DNA of 64,000 nt from Nitrospinaceae bacterium (GTDB taxonomy: Bacteria > Nitrospinota > Nitrospinia > Nitrospinales > VA-1). Both the position numbers and the translations under genes were made by a program. Below the pieces are notes generated by a model. It saw only the letters and a list, made by a program, of their open reading frames with translations, was not told where the DNA came from and searched no databases. Shown one piece after another: positions 17,264-26,707 of this stretch. The stretch lies in contig BQJC01000005.1 in NCBI GenBank assembly GCA_021604505.1, forward strand, positions 1 through 64,000, in the 5' to 3' direction. Every line of letters starts with the position of its first letter. Position 1 is the stretch's first letter.

Positions 17264-17986
17264 ATGGGCAAATTTCAAGTTGGACCGATTGGATTACTAC
17301 CCTCTTCCGCGGCATCGTTGGGGATTTTTCAACCCGAGAAAGGTAGCGGCTACCAATTGGTTGAAGGGGAACACGTCCCCGAAGACGAAGCTTTGAAAAC
17401 GGCGGCGCATCAACTCCTGACTCTGCGAAACCCGACCCTGTTTCCCGGTCCAATGATCTTGTGGGGGTGGAACGATGAAGCGATGCATAAAGCGGAGTTG
17501 ATCATGGAGCTGGTCAAGGAAGTTCCGGGCATGAATGTCATTCCAATGCCCGATTACCGCCCGATCTACCCCAAAATTGACCCTGAGGCAGTGATCAATC
17601 CCTGTCATCCCAACCTGACCATTCAGCACAACAAAATTCACACCTGCATTTTAATTGGCGTCCACTGTCACTTTGCCAATATCACCCTCAAAATGATCCG
17701 CGCGAACACAAACTGTTACACCATGGCTTTCTGCCAATACGACGGACATGAGGACGCCCTTATATCTGTCCGGGACCTGGATGGAGCAAAGATTGAAAAA
17801 TTCACCCAGGTTGTGAAAGACGTGAAAAAAGCCGGAACCGTGACCCCGTGGGGCCTGACTCCCGAAGGCAAGGAAGAGCTTGAAGAAATACGGGTCGGAA
17901 AAGCCAAGCGCGCCGAGCTCACAAAAGAAAATGTCAGTCTATTCATGAGTGACCTGGAACAGGGCCTGGACGAGAACGCCGAGTAA
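17264..17986 (+). CDS. CO dehydrogenase beta / acetyl-CoA synthase epsilon-like protein
   Basis: A 240-residue soluble protein with a good GGGAGG ribosome site (about 17250). From memory it matches proteins labelled carbon monoxide dehydrogenase beta subunit family in nitrite oxidisers and Aquificae-like autotrophs. The family fold is Rossmann-like and nucleotide-binding. Distinct segments are FPGPMILWGWNDEA, IPMPDYRPIYPKI, NPCHPNLTIQHNKIHTC and LIGVHCHFANITLKMIRANTN. No CODH catalytic subunit gene is nearby, and the gene stands alone with two terminators after it. In such organisms it may serve a 2-oxoacid:ferredoxin oxidoreductase or carbon-fixation complex, but that is inference. Confidence 0.6.
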   Translation: MGKFQVGPIGLLPSSAASLGIFQPEKGSGYQLVEGEHVPEDEALKTAAHQLLTLRNPTLFPGPMILWGWNDEAMHKAELIMELVKEVPGMNVIPMPDYRPIYPKIDPEAVINPCHPNLTIQHNKIHTCILIGVHCHFANITLKMIRANTNCYTMAFCQYDGHEDALISVRDLDGAKIEKFTQVVKDVKKAGTVTPWGLTPEGKEELEEIRVGKAKRAELTKENVSLFMSDLEQGLDENAE

Positions 17987-18044
17987 AAAAGCCAATATGG
18001 GCATTTTTCCCTGGTGACCGGCTTAATCCTGCGAAGCAAAATAT

Positions 18045-18088
18045 AAAACGGATTCATCAATCGATGGTTGCCCCCCGAATCCGTTTTT
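18045..18088 (+). terminator. Hairpin terminator 1 after the CODH-beta-like gene
   Basis: An inverted repeat pairs AAAACGGATTC (18045-18055) with GAATCCGTTTT (18077-18087) across a 21-base loop, and the descending arm runs into a T-rich tail. The loop is long for an intrinsic terminator, but it sits 59 bases past the stop and before the stronger hairpin below. Confidence 0.5.
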
Positions 18089-18100
18089 ATCTTCATTAAA

Positions 18101-18136
18101 AACCCGCTCTCAAAACCTTGGAGCGGGTTTTTTTAT
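18101..18136 (+). terminator. Rho-independent terminator 2
   Basis: A perfect nine-base stem AACCCGCTC/GAGCGGGTT (18101-18109 with 18121-18129) and an 11-base loop are followed by a run of T. This strong terminator separates the CODH-beta-like gene from the chemotaxis operon. Confidence 0.9.
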
Positions 18137-18248
18137 CCCCTTCTATCCCACATCCGAAAAATTTTCAAAAATCGTTATTTTTACATTGAATATTAATCAA
18201 AATTGCTTTAGTCTAAATATATCATTGAAATTTAAAGGGTAATATTAA

Positions 18249-18264
18249 CCATACGCCTGTATGG
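18249..18264. promoter_or_regulatory. Small inverted repeat upstream of the cheY operon
   Basis: CCATAC/GTATGG with a four-base spacer lies about 97 bases ahead of the cheY start in a very AT-rich leader. It could be an operator or a leader hairpin; nothing further supports either. Confidence 0.3.
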
Positions 18265-18361
18265 ACTTTCTGTTTATCCAAACAATTAGATTTACATTTA
18301 CATAAAATACCTAAAGCTGAGGAAAAGCGTGTTTAAACATAATAACTAAGGAGGCTTTATC

Positions 18362-18733
18362 GTGCGTGCAATGGTTATTGATGATTCAAGGGCCATTCGT
18401 CTGATCCTTGGAAACATCCTCAAGGATCTTGGCTTCGAAGTGGTGGATGCCGGACATGGCCTGGAAGCCATCGAGAAAATGAAGGCCCCAGGAAAATTTG
18501 ACCTCGCTCTGGTGGATTGGAACATGCCTGAGATGAATGGTTACGAATTCGTGTGCGCCGTTCGAAAAGACGACACATACAATGACGTCCGGCTCATGAT
18601 GGTGACGACGGAGACAGAAATGTCCCAGGTGGTCAAGGCCCTGGAAGCCGGCGCGAACGAATACGTCATGAAGCCTTTCACCAAAGAAATGATCACCGAA
18701 AAACTGACCTTGATGGGTATCCCCGTTAGCTGA
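18362..18733 (+). CDS. cheY: CheY-like single-domain response regulator
   Basis: A 123-residue receiver domain with no output domain. It starts at GTG 18362 after AAGGAGG (18349-18355). Key residues are Asp7/Asp8, the phospho-acceptor Asp52 in ALVDWNMPEMNG, Thr82 and Lys104 in VMKPF. In chemotaxis, phosphorylated CheY binds the flagellar switch. It is the first gene of cheY-cheB-cheR-cheX-cheX, which favours a true CheY, although no cheA or cheW gene is in the window. Confidence 0.88.
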   Translation: MRAMVIDDSRAIRLILGNILKDLGFEVVDAGHGLEAIEKMKAPGKFDLALVDWNMPEMNGYEFVCAVRKDDTYNDVRLMMVTTETEMSQVVKALEAGANEYVMKPFTKEMITEKLTLMGIPVS

Positions 18734-18736
18734 GCC

Positions 18737-19912
18737 ATGTCCACGACCCGAATTCTCATAGTTGACGACGAGGCCAGCAGCAGGAATCTGCTCAGAAAAA
18801 CGTTATCCGTTTATTCTAACCTGGATATCGTGGGTTCGGTTTCCACCTGCCGGATCGCTCTCTCAAAAATACCCCAGGTGAATCCCGACATTGTCATCCT
18901 GGACCTGGATATGCCCGATACCGACGTGACCCAGATCCTTCTCGAAATCCGAAAATCGCATCCCGATTTGCCGGTTCTCATGCTGTGCACGAAAAAACAC
19001 AACAAAAATGCGGCCCGGGTATTAGCGGCTTTGGCGGCAGGGGCAAACGATTATATTCCCAAATCCGAAAAACTATCCGCTGAGTCCGGCGCCACGGAAG
19101 AATTCCGCGTGGAGCTTTTCAAAAAATTGAGACCTTTTTGTCAAGGCCCCCTGAAACAGCAAACTTTGAAAAGACTCAAAGGGACACAACAGGCACCGGA
19201 AGCTAATTTCCATGGAAAAGAGCTTCCCACAAAAACCGAAATCCATGAGAGGCCGAGAACCTCAAAAAAAGATGAGGCCAGCCGGATCGATATTCTGGCC
19301 ATAGGCGTTTCCACAGGGGGACCGCAAGCCTTGGAAAAAGTTCTTCCTAAGCTTCCCGAAGACTTTCCCGTTCCCATTGTGATTGTGCAACATATGCCTT
19401 CTAATTTCACCGGCATTTTGGCCAAGCGCTTAAACTCAAAATCTTCTCTATTCGTCAAAGAGGGGCAAAAGGGAGACACTCTGCGGCCCGGACAAGCCTG
19501 GCTTGCCGCCGGGGGCATGCACATGGTGGTGCAGCCGGGTAAAAACAAAATACAAATCAATACGCATATGGGCCCTCCAGAGAATTCCTGCCGACCCGCC
19601 GTGGATGTGCTTTTAAGATCGGTAGCCGACTGTTACGGAAGCCATGCCCTGGCCGTCATTTTGACAGGAATGGGACAGGATGGATTGAGAGGGTGCGAGA
19701 GTATTCAGGAGTTTGGAGGAACTATTTATGCTCAAGACGAAGAATCCAGTGTGGTTTGGGGAATGCCCGGGGCTCTTTCGCAAGCCGGGTTAGCAGACAA
19801 GGTATTGTCACTCGATGCAATGGCGGCTGAAATAACAAGAAGAGTCTGGCAGGGACGGGTGAAACCCTCCTCGACCCACACTTCTTGGAATCAGCGCTCA
19901 CTCGCTACTTAA
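18737..19912 (+). CDS. cheB: Chemotaxis response regulator protein-glutamate methylesterase CheB
   Basis: A 391-residue enzyme that demethylates (and deamidates) chemoreceptor glutamates. The N-terminal receiver has Asp10/Asp11 and the phospho-acceptor Asp56. A roughly 50-residue charged linker follows. The methylesterase domain has the catalytic triad candidates Ser192 in IGVSTGGPQAL, His219 in IVQHMPSNFTG and Asp315 in LTGMGQDG. The start is four bases after cheY, and cheR follows directly, so the adaptation pair is coexpressed. Confidence 0.95.
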   Translation: MSTTRILIVDDEASSRNLLRKTLSVYSNLDIVGSVSTCRIALSKIPQVNPDIVILDLDMPDTDVTQILLEIRKSHPDLPVLMLCTKKHNKNAARVLAALAAGANDYIPKSEKLSAESGATEEFRVELFKKLRPFCQGPLKQQTLKRLKGTQQAPEANFHGKELPTKTEIHERPRTSKKDEASRIDILAIGVSTGGPQALEKVLPKLPEDFPVPIVIVQHMPSNFTGILAKRLNSKSSLFVKEGQKGDTLRPGQAWLAAGGMHMVVQPGKNKIQINTHMGPPENSCRPAVDVLLRSVADCYGSHALAVILTGMGQDGLRGCESIQEFGGTIYAQDEESSVVWGMPGALSQAGLADKVLSLDAMAAEITRRVWQGRVKPSSTHTSWNQRSLAT

Positions 19913-19940
19913 ACGGTTGGTTTTAGACAAGGGTTTGAAA

Positions 19941-20765
19941 ATGGGAATTAGCACCAACGATTTTCAATATATCAGTAAAATGGTTCAAGAGCTGTCGGCG
20001 ATTGTGCTCGAACCAGGTAAAGAATACCTGGTCGAATCGCGCCTTCAGCCTTTAGCCCAAAAGGAAGGGCTTGCGACCATAGAGGATCTCGTCAAAAAAA
20101 TGCAGCGCGAACCTCATAATGGTATCAGCGCCAAGGTTGTTGAAGCCATGACAACCAACGAGACTTCCTTTTTCCGCGATATCCATCCTTTCGAAACTCT
20201 GAAAGGATTCGTCTTTCCCGACTTGATCGAAAAACGGGGAACCACCAGGGAATTAAACATCTGGTGCGGCGCCAGTTCCAGCGGACAGGAGCCATACACC
20301 CTCGCCATGCTGATGAGGGAGAATTTTCCTGAACTCCTATCCTGGAAAATCAATTACTACGCCAGCGATATTTCCAATGAAATGCTGGACCGTTGTCGAA
20401 ACGGAATTTACAGTCAACTGGAAGTGAACCGGGGATTGCCCGCAGCGATGATGGTCAAATACTTCGAACGGCATGGCACGGAGTGGCAAATAAAGGAAGA
20501 TATTCGCAAAATGATCGACTTTCGAATCACCAATCTTTCCGAGCAATGGCCGCTGATGCCCAAATTGGACCTGGTCATGATGCGAAACGTCTTAATTTAT
20601 TTCGATATCGAGATGAAAAAGCAAATCCTGGGGAAAATAAAGGCCTTATTAAAACCGGACGGCTACCTGTTTCTTGGAGCCGCCGAAACGACCTTGAATT
20701 TGGACGATTCCTTCGAGCGAATGAATTATAAACAATCCGGGTGTTATCGGATACGACAAGGATAA
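19941..20765 (+). CDS. cheR: Chemotaxis protein methyltransferase CheR
   Basis: A 274-residue SAM-dependent enzyme that methylates chemoreceptor glutamates. I place the start at the ATG at 19941 with AAGGG upstream; a TTG at 19917 is possible. Family marks are the helical N-terminal domain ending in TTNETSFFRD, the SAM-binding segment LNIWCGASSSGQEPYTLAMLM and LVMMRNVLIYFD. The stop is six bases before the first CheX-like gene. No TPR extension is present. Confidence 0.94.
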   Translation: MGISTNDFQYISKMVQELSAIVLEPGKEYLVESRLQPLAQKEGLATIEDLVKKMQREPHNGISAKVVEAMTTNETSFFRDIHPFETLKGFVFPDLIEKRGTTRELNIWCGASSSGQEPYTLAMLMRENFPELLSWKINYYASDISNEMLDRCRNGIYSQLEVNRGLPAAMMVKYFERHGTEWQIKEDIRKMIDFRITNLSEQWPLMPKLDLVMMRNVLIYFDIEMKKQILGKIKALLKPDGYLFLGAAETTLNLDDSFERMNYKQSGCYRIRQG

Positions 20766-20771
20766 AAAAAC

Positions 20772-21236
20772 ATGCAATTTATCGAGAAAGAAATCTGCGA
20801 ATATACCGAGAGTATTTGGCAGTCCATCCTTTCATTGGAAGCCAGGCCCACTGAAAACGGGCAGGAGATTTCCAAAAACAATTACGCATTGGCCGGTTGT
20901 ATTCATATCACCGGCGCCTGGGAAGGTACCGTGACCATCGACTACCCCATGAGTCTGGCAAAGCAGGTGGCATCCATCATGTTCAACCTCAACAATCAGG
21001 AAGTGGATAAGGAGCTGATTCAGGATGCCCTGGGGGAATTGACCAATATGACGGGTGGGAATATCAAGTCCCTATTGCCGGAACCTTGCTACCTTTCGCT
21101 TCCGGCGGTGGCTGTTACCGACAGCGCCATGCGAATTCCAGGGAGTGAGCTGGTGACCAAAGTGACATTTAAATGTAAAGACGATAATTTTCAAGTGTCG
21201 CTTCTAAAGAAAGTGGAAGAGGACCAAAGAAAATAG
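20772..21236 (+). CDS. CheX-like chemotaxis phosphatase, copy 1
   Basis: A 154-residue protein of the CheC/CheX family, which dephosphorylates CheY-P. The helix with the catalytic pattern ExxN is seen at ALGELTNMTGGNIKSLL (about 96-112), and a beta-sheet core is predicted from the alternating segments. It directly follows cheR (six-base gap), so it likely resets the CheY of this operon. The second copy at 21308 shares the same N-terminal pattern (MQFIEKEI here, MQFFEAEI there) and the GGNIKSLLP-type helix. Confidence 0.82.
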   Translation: MQFIEKEICEYTESIWQSILSLEARPTENGQEISKNNYALAGCIHITGAWEGTVTIDYPMSLAKQVASIMFNLNNQEVDKELIQDALGELTNMTGGNIKSLLPEPCYLSLPAVAVTDSAMRIPGSELVTKVTFKCKDDNFQVSLLKKVEEDQRK

Positions 21237-21307
21237 ATGCGCCCTTATATTGAAGAACCCATTTATTATTAAGCGAACCGGTTCGCACAACTTTCCAAGA
21301 GGACATC

Positions 21308-21781
21308 ATGCAATTTTTTGAAGCCGAAATAAAAGAATATTCCGAATTTGCCTGGTCCACTTTTGATTTAAAAACTTCACCATCTTCGCAAGCGAATCAC
21401 GAAAACCTGGAAGACTCAGTAACAGCCAACGTTCAGATCAGCGGAAACTGGCAGGGCGTGGTAACTTTAAAAATTGAAATGGACCTCGCTCATCAACTGG
21501 CGGAAAAAATGTTCTCACTTGAAAAAGGAAAAGCGACTCCAGACGAAATAAACGACGCGGTCGCAGAAATGATTAATATGATTGGCGGCAACCTTAAATC
21601 TCTCCTGCCCCAGCCGTGTCAACTTTCCCTGCCCATCATCGACTTGAAAGGAGCTCTTTTCGAATTTCCTTTCACGGAACAGCTTTCAGAAGTCGTTTTT
21701 GAATGTCAGGGAAAGAAATTCATGGTTTCAATACACCAGGTGAAAGAGCATAAACTCCCCAATCAGCCCACCGCGACGTAA
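21308..21781 (+). CDS. CheX-like chemotaxis phosphatase, copy 2
   Basis: A 157-residue paralogue of the preceding gene, 71 bases downstream. The same active helix appears as AVAEMINMIGGNLKSLLPQP, followed by CQLSLPIID where copy 1 has CYLSLPAVA. The two copies differ in the loop after residue 20 and in the C-terminal tail (here ending in a Pro/Thr-rich stretch), so they are old duplicates rather than recent ones. An AGAGGA ribosome site precedes the ATG. They may form a heterodimer or act on different CheY proteins. Confidence 0.8.
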   Translation: MQFFEAEIKEYSEFAWSTFDLKTSPSSQANHENLEDSVTANVQISGNWQGVVTLKIEMDLAHQLAEKMFSLEKGKATPDEINDAVAEMINMIGGNLKSLLPQPCQLSLPIIDLKGALFEFPFTEQLSEVVFECQGKKFMVSIHQVKEHKLPNQPTAT

Positions 21782-21992
21782 TCGTCTCCGTCTTCCTGAC
21801 CTAAAATCGATTTTAATTTTTGAAGGTGTAACCAGAATCAGGCTTGCTGTCCAACCTGCCTTGAGGATGATCCAATCTTATCGGCCCCCTGGCGAGATGG
21901 GGAAATTTACGCGTGGATTTGTGGATTAAACAAATAGAGGAAACCGCTCATATTTTCTTATACAACCAGCCCAAGCGCTGGAATACGCCAAA

Positions 21993-22385
21993 TTATTCCC
22001 GCGCTTTCAGGCCCAGATGACTGTGGATCTCTTCTTCTACAATGTCATGTGCGGAATGAGAATTGTGCATGATAAGGTTCTGCAGGTATTCATAGCCGTC
22101 CAGATCAATTTCAGTGAACTCAATCGCCATTCCAGAGTCCGTAGACCGCTTGACCAGCCCCTTGACATCGATGTTGCACCCCAAATCGCCATTTCCCAGA
22201 AGAATGGAAATGGAGCATTTCGTATCCACAGGCAGGGTTTGATCCGCCAGCAGAGCAATGCCTTTCATACTTAAATTAATAGTTTTATTGGCTTTAAAGA
22301 AAATCTCACCGGCTTTTACTTCAACCGTCACATTGATAGGAATCCGGGTGAATTCCCTTAAATTTTGATCGACATTTTTGTCCAT
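21993..22385 (-). CDS. PilZ-domain protein
   Basis: A 130-residue single-domain protein facing the chemotaxis operon. The ATG at 22383-22385 is chosen over an upstream in-frame start because of an AAAGGGA ribosome site and because the extra N-terminus looks unstructured. RxxxR-like REFTRIP (about 10-16) and the NLSMKG turn (about 41-46) fit a cyclic-di-GMP-binding PilZ fold, with a helical C-terminal tail. It is the second PilZ gene in the window. Position suggests motility control, but no partner is shown. Confidence 0.75.
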   Translation of the reverse strand: MDKNVDQNLREFTRIPINVTVEVKAGEIFFKANKTINLSMKGIALLADQTLPVDTKCSISILLGNGDLGCNIDVKGLVKRSTDSGMAIEFTEIDLDGYEYLQNLIMHNSHSAHDIVEEEIHSHLGLKARE

Positions 22386-22562
22386 GGGGTGTCCCTTTAT
22401 TTGAAATTGGTCATTTATAGTATAAGGGATATTGGGACCAAAAAAAACCCCCAATCGCCATTTTTTTTCCAATAAATCATTGATTTTATTCCTGTTTTTT
22501 AACCGACGCCGTTCCCCCGCCGCCCTCCCGGGAAGTTTTTCCCTTTAATATTCGCCCCTGCC

Positions 22563-22591
22563 TTGACAAAAAGCCGCCCCGGTCTTATCCA
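22563..22591 (+). promoter_or_regulatory. Sigma-70-like promoter of dnaK
   Basis: TTGACA (22563-22568), a 17-base spacer and TATCCA (22586-22591) lie about 75 bases ahead of the dnaK start. No CIRCE element and no good sigma-32 consensus were found in the same leader. Confidence 0.55.
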
Positions 22592-22666
22592 CTAATGAAG
22601 CTCAAACGCATAACTAAATAATCCGTTGAATCATAACAACTTAATATATTGAAAGGACTTGGACTC

Positions 22667-24595
22667 ATGGGAAAAATTGTAGGCATTGACTTAGGGACGA
22701 CCAATTCCGTGGTCGCGGTAATGGAAGGCAACGAACCGAAGGTCATCCTGAATGAAGAAGGAAGCCGGACCACCCCTTCCGTGGTTGGTTTCACCAAAGA
22801 TGGCGAAATTCATGTGGGCCAGGTTGCCAAGCGCCAAGCCATTGCCAACCCGACCAACACCGTATTTTCAGTGAAGCGATTCATGGGCCGGTCTTTCGAC
22901 GAAGTTTCTGAAGAGATGAAAATGGTCCCGTACAAAGTTGCCAAAGGGACCAAAAACGATGTTCTCATTGATGTCGGAGACAAAAAATACACACCACCCG
23001 AAATCTCCGCCATGATCCTGCAGAAACTCAAAAAATCCGCGGAAGCTTATCTCGGAGAACCGGTAACGGAAGCCGTCATCACGGTTCCGGCTTACTTTAA
23101 CGATGCACAAAGGCAAGCCACCAAAGACGCCGGGAAGATAGCGGGCCTGGAAGTCAAACGGATCATCAACGAGCCGACCGCATCTGCCCTGGCTTATGGT
23201 CTGGACAAGGAAAAAGATCATATGATCGCCGTTTACGATTTCGGCGGCGGCACCTTCGATATTTCTATTCTCGAAGTGGGCGACAATGTGGTGGAAGTGA
23301 AAGCCACCAATGGCGACACCCACCTGGGCGGTGACAACCTCGACCAAAGGGTCATCGACTGGCTGGTGGTGGAGTTCAAAAAAGATCAGGGTGTGGACTT
23401 GTCCAAGGACAATATGGCGTTACAGCGTCTCAAAGAAGCCGCGGAAAAAGCCAAAATGGAATTGTCCACGACCAACGAAACCGACATCAATCTGCCTTTT
23501 ATCACAGCCGATGCAACCGGTCCCAAGCATCTGAATATTAAACTGACCCGGGCAAAATTCGAATCCATGATCGATGATCTGGTGGAACGCTCGCACGATC
23601 CCTGTAATAAGGCTTTGAAGGACGCCGGTCTGGATGCCAGCAAGATCCATGAAGCGGTTCTGGTTGGCGGATCCACCCGGGTTCCCAAAGTTCAACAGTT
23701 GGTGAAGGACTTGTTTGGCAAAGAACCTCATCGCGGAGTCAACCCGGATGAAGTGGTTGCCTTGGGCGCGGCCGTTCAGGCGGGCGTTCTTTCCGGAGAC
23801 GTCAAAGACATTCTCCTGCTCGACGTAACGCCTCTGTCATTGGGAATTGAAACCCTTGGCGGCGTGACCACCAAGCTGATCGAACGCAACACGACGATTC
23901 CGACCCGTAAGAGCGAAGTGTTTTCCACCGCCTCGGACAACCAGCCCAGCGTGGAAATCAACGTTCTTCAAGGGGAACGCGAAATGTCCAAGGACAACCG
24001 CTCCCTCGGAAAGTTCCATCTCGATGGAATTCCTCCGGCACCCCGCGGCATGCCGCAGGTTGAAGTTACTTTCGATATCGATGCCAACGGCATCATCAAT
24101 GTAACCGCCAAGGACAAGGGAACCAACAAGGAACAAAAAATCACCATCACCGATTCCACGGGTCTTTCGGACGCGGATATCGAAAAAATGGTCAAAGACG
24201 CCGAAGCCAATGCCGAAGCGGATAAGGGCCGGCGTGAGAAAATTGACGTCAAAAACCAGCTCGACTCCATCATCTACTCGACAGAGAAAACCATTAAGGA
24301 CAATAAAGAGAAGTTGAAGGAGGAAGACGTTAAATCCGCTGAAGAAGTGATTGAAGAAGCCAAAAAGCATCTGGAGGACGAAGTTGAGCCGATGAAAGAG
24401 CAGATTGAAAAGCTCAATCAAATCGCGCACACCCTCGCCCAGACCATATACTCCCAGGCGCAGCAGGGAACACCCGGTGAAGGCGGAGATCCTTCAGGCG
24501 GCCCCGAAGGCGCCGGCGGTCCAGAAGCAGAGAGCAAAGATAAGGCCGATGAAGATGTCGTCGATGCGGAGTTCGAAGATATCGGTAAAAAATAA
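22667..24595 (+). CDS. dnaK: Chaperone DnaK (Hsp70)
   Basis: A 642-residue ATP-driven chaperone. It starts at ATG 22667, nine bases after GAAAGGA; a TTG 18 bases upstream is unlikely. Hsp70 signatures are all present: GIDLGTTNS (residues 5-13), [16 protein letters not shown] and [13 protein letters not shown]. The linker [15 protein letters not shown]-type segment and a Gly/Pro/acidic C-terminal tail ending in [10 protein letters not shown] follow. It leads the dnaK-grpE-dnaJ cluster. Gaps of about 170 and 150 bases between the genes leave room for internal promoters. Confidence 0.98.
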   Translation: MGKIVGIDLGTTNSVVAVMEGNEPKVILNEEGSRTTPSVVGFTKDGEIHVGQVAKRQAIANPTNTVFSVKRFMGRSFDEVSEEMKMVPYKVAKGTKNDVLIDVGDKKYTPPEISAMILQKLKKSAEAYLGEPVTEAVITVPAYFNDAQRQATKDAGKIAGLEVKRIINEPTASALAYGLDKEKDHMIAVYDFGGGTFDISILEVGDNVVEVKATNGDTHLGGDNLDQRVIDWLVVEFKKDQGVDLSKDNMALQRLKEAAEKAKMELSTTNETDINLPFITADATGPKHLNIKLTRAKFESMIDDLVERSHDPCNKALKDAGLDASKIHEAVLVGGSTRVPKVQQLVKDLFGKEPHRGVNPDEVVALGAAVQAGVLSGDVKDILLLDVTPLSLGIETLGGVTTKLIERNTTIPTRKSEVFSTASDNQPSVEINVLQGEREMSKDNRSLGKFHLDGIPPAPRGMPQVEVTFDIDANGIINVTAKDKGTNKEQKITITDSTGLSDADIEKMVKDAEANAEADKGRREKIDVKNQLDSIIYSTEKTIKDNKEKLKEEDVKSAEEVIEEAKKHLEDEVEPMKEQIEKLNQIAHTLAQTIYSQAQQGTPGEGGDPSGGPEGAGGPEAESKDKADEDVVDAEFEDIGKK

Positions 24596-24765
24596 CATCT
24601 TCAGCAAAACAAAAAGCTTAAAGCGGGGTTTTCTCTGCAGTCCTTTTTGGGTCAAGGAAATGGACTGTGGCGGAAACCCCCTCTTTGCATTTCGGAGCCT
24701 TTAAGGAACTTCAATTTTCTTAAACATCCGGTACTTTTGTAAAACAATACATATAAGAGTTCACC

Positions 24766-25389
24766 ATGGAAGACGACCGTAATTCGAACGAAAACGAACA
24801 AACAGGCGAAAAACCCAAAATACATGTGGTCGACCGCCGCCATTGGGTAAATGAGGATGAAGGAGTAGAACCAATGGAAACCACAGATGTAGAAGAACGT
24901 TATCCCAGTTTTGTCGAAAAATTGAAAAAAGAGGCGGAAGAAAAAGACCAACGGCTGAAAGAGTATATCGCCGCTTACAAGGAAAAAAATTCGCAGACCG
25001 ATGAGTTGCGAGTCCGGCTTCAGCGTGACAATGAAATCCGGCTCGACCAGTTCAAGGCCAACCTGTTCGCGAGGCTGGTGCCCATTCTCGATAACTTAAA
25101 ACGCGCCGAAGACGCGGCAAAAACCAGCAACGATTTCGAGAGTTTAAAACAGGGAATCAATCTGGTCATCAACCAATTTATCAGGGAACTGAAAGACAAC
25201 GACGTTCAGGTCATTGAGACCAAAGGGATGAAACTCGACCCCAAAGTCCACGAAGCCTTCATGGTTACGGAAACCGATGACCCAGAGCAAGACAATCTGA
25301 TCGTTGAGGAACTGGAACAAGGTTACATGCTTAAGGACAGGATCATTAAAGCCGCTAAAGTAAAAGTTGCAAAATTTAAAAATTCATGA
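24766..25389 (+). CDS. grpE: Nucleotide exchange factor GrpE
   Basis: A 207-residue partner of DnaK that releases ADP. A charged N-terminal tail is followed by a long coiled coil (about 45-110) and the C-terminal beta domain with the GrpE signature around NDVQVIETKGMKLDPKVHEAF. Length is normal. It lies between dnaK and dnaJ on the same strand. Confidence 0.95.
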   Translation: MEDDRNSNENEQTGEKPKIHVVDRRHWVNEDEGVEPMETTDVEERYPSFVEKLKKEAEEKDQRLKEYIAAYKEKNSQTDELRVRLQRDNEIRLDQFKANLFARLVPILDNLKRAEDAAKTSNDFESLKQGINLVINQFIRELKDNDVQVIETKGMKLDPKVHEAFMVTETDDPEQDNLIVEELEQGYMLKDRIIKAAKVKVAKFKNS

Positions 25390-25538
25390 TTATCATGTAG
25401 CGTTTGTTCCTTAAAAAGGGGCGTTCCGTCTCTTTTTCAATCTGACCGTATTCTGAGTATCAAAGAGGTCCTCCGGCAGGGAATCTATGAGAATTTCCAG
25501 ACCGGATTCATACCTCACTAAATCCATTAAAGGACTCC

Positions 25539-26627
25539 ATGACAAAGCGCGACTACTACGAAATATTGGGTATCAATAAAAACGCGTCTGAATCTGAACT
25601 TAAAAAAGCTTACCGCCAATTGGCGCTCAAATACCATCCCGACAAAAATCCAGATGATTCAGCGGCTGAAGAAAAGTTCAAGGAAGCCGCGGAAGCTTAT
25701 GAGGTGTTGAAGGACCCGGAGAAAAGACAGGTCTATGATCAGTTTGGCCACGATGGCCTCAAGAGAACTGGCTTTTCCGGACCACAAGGGTTTGAAGATA
25801 TTTTCTCCTCTTTTGGGGATATATTCGGCGATTTTTTCGGCGGCGGCGGACGCGCAACCACGGGACCGGATCTTAGGTTGGACCTTTCCGTCACCTTTAT
25901 CGAAGCAGCTTTTGGGGTCAAAAAAGATGTAGAGGTTTCCAAGCACAGTCCCTGCAATACCTGTAGAGGTTCAGGCGCTAAACCGGGACACCCGCCCAAT
26001 CAATGTTCGACCTGCCGGGGAACCGGCCAGGTGGTCCGCTCCCAGGGGTTTTTCAGCGTGAGCAGTCCCTGCCCTGCCTGTCATGGCGCCGGTCAGATCA
26101 TCACCCACCCCTGTGGAGATTGCCGGGGAGAAGGACGGGTTTTGGACAAGAAGACCGTTTCCATAAGCATTCCGGCAGGCGTGGATGACGGATCCAGGCT
26201 CCGCTTGCGGGGAGAGGGGGAAACGGGCCCGGGCGGATTGCCTCCGGGAGATCTTTACGTATTCATTCACATGGAAGCCCATGATTTTTTCCATCGGGAA
26301 GGCTACGACATCCACTGCCGTCTGCCGTTATCTTTTTCCCAGGCGGCCCTGGGAGCAGAGATTGAAATTCCCATGCTGGACAACGGCAAAACCAACGTCA
26401 TTTCCGTTCCCGCGGGAATACAATCGGGAGAGACAAAAAGAATTTCAGGAGCGGGGATTCCCCAGCTCAAAGGCCATGGACGAGGCAATCAGATTGTTCA
26501 CTTCGTTGTGGAGACCCCAAAGAATTTAAGCAAACAGCAAAAAGAACTGCTAAAGGAGCTCGCCGAACTGGATGGAAAACCCGTCAAGGACACCCTCAAA
26601 GGGTTTTTTGAAAAATTAATGCCATAA
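25539..26627 (+). CDS. dnaJ: Chaperone DnaJ (Hsp40, class A)
   Basis: A 362-residue cochaperone. It has the J-domain with HPD (YHPDKNP, about 32-38), then a Gly/Phe region ([21 protein letters not shown]). Four CxxCxGxG zinc repeats follow ([32 protein letters not shown]) and then the two C-terminal beta-sandwich domains. All parts needed to deliver clients to DnaK are present. A bidirectional terminator follows the gene. Confidence 0.98.
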   Translation: MTKRDYYEILGINKNASESELKKAYRQLALKYHPDKNPDDSAAEEKFKEAAEAYEVLKDPEKRQVYDQFGHDGLKRTGFSGPQGFEDIFSSFGDIFGDFFGGGGRATTGPDLRLDLSVTFIEAAFGVKKDVEVSKHSPCNTCRGSGAKPGHPPNQCSTCRGTGQVVRSQGFFSVSSPCPACHGAGQIITHPCGDCRGEGRVLDKKTVSISIPAGVDDGSRLRLRGEGETGPGGLPPGDLYVFIHMEAHDFFHREGYDIHCRLPLSFSQAALGAEIEIPMLDNGKTNVISVPAGIQSGETKRISGAGIPQLKGHGRGNQIVHFVVETPKNLSKQQKELLKELAELDGKPVKDTLKGFFEKLMP

Positions 26628-26655
26628 TAATCGTCCGCGCCGCAATTAAAACCCA

Positions 26656-26696
26656 CAAAAAAAGCCGACCTGATTGCTCAGGCCGGCTTTAATTTT
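26656..26696. terminator. Bidirectional terminator between dnaJ and a convergent gene
   Basis: A stem AAAGCCG/CGGCTTT (26661-26690) with an inner CCTGA/TCAGG stem and a four-base loop. On the plus strand it is followed by a T-rich tract, and on the minus strand by seven U (A-run at 26657-26663). It can stop transcription from both dnaJ and the gene at 26708. Confidence 0.88.
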
Positions 26697-26707
26697 ATAA
26701 GCCTCAA

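Noticed and set aside
22400-22660. CIRCE or sigma-32 sites upstream of dnaK
   Set aside because: No TTAGCACTC-N9-GAGTGCTAA and no well-spaced heat-shock boxes were found.
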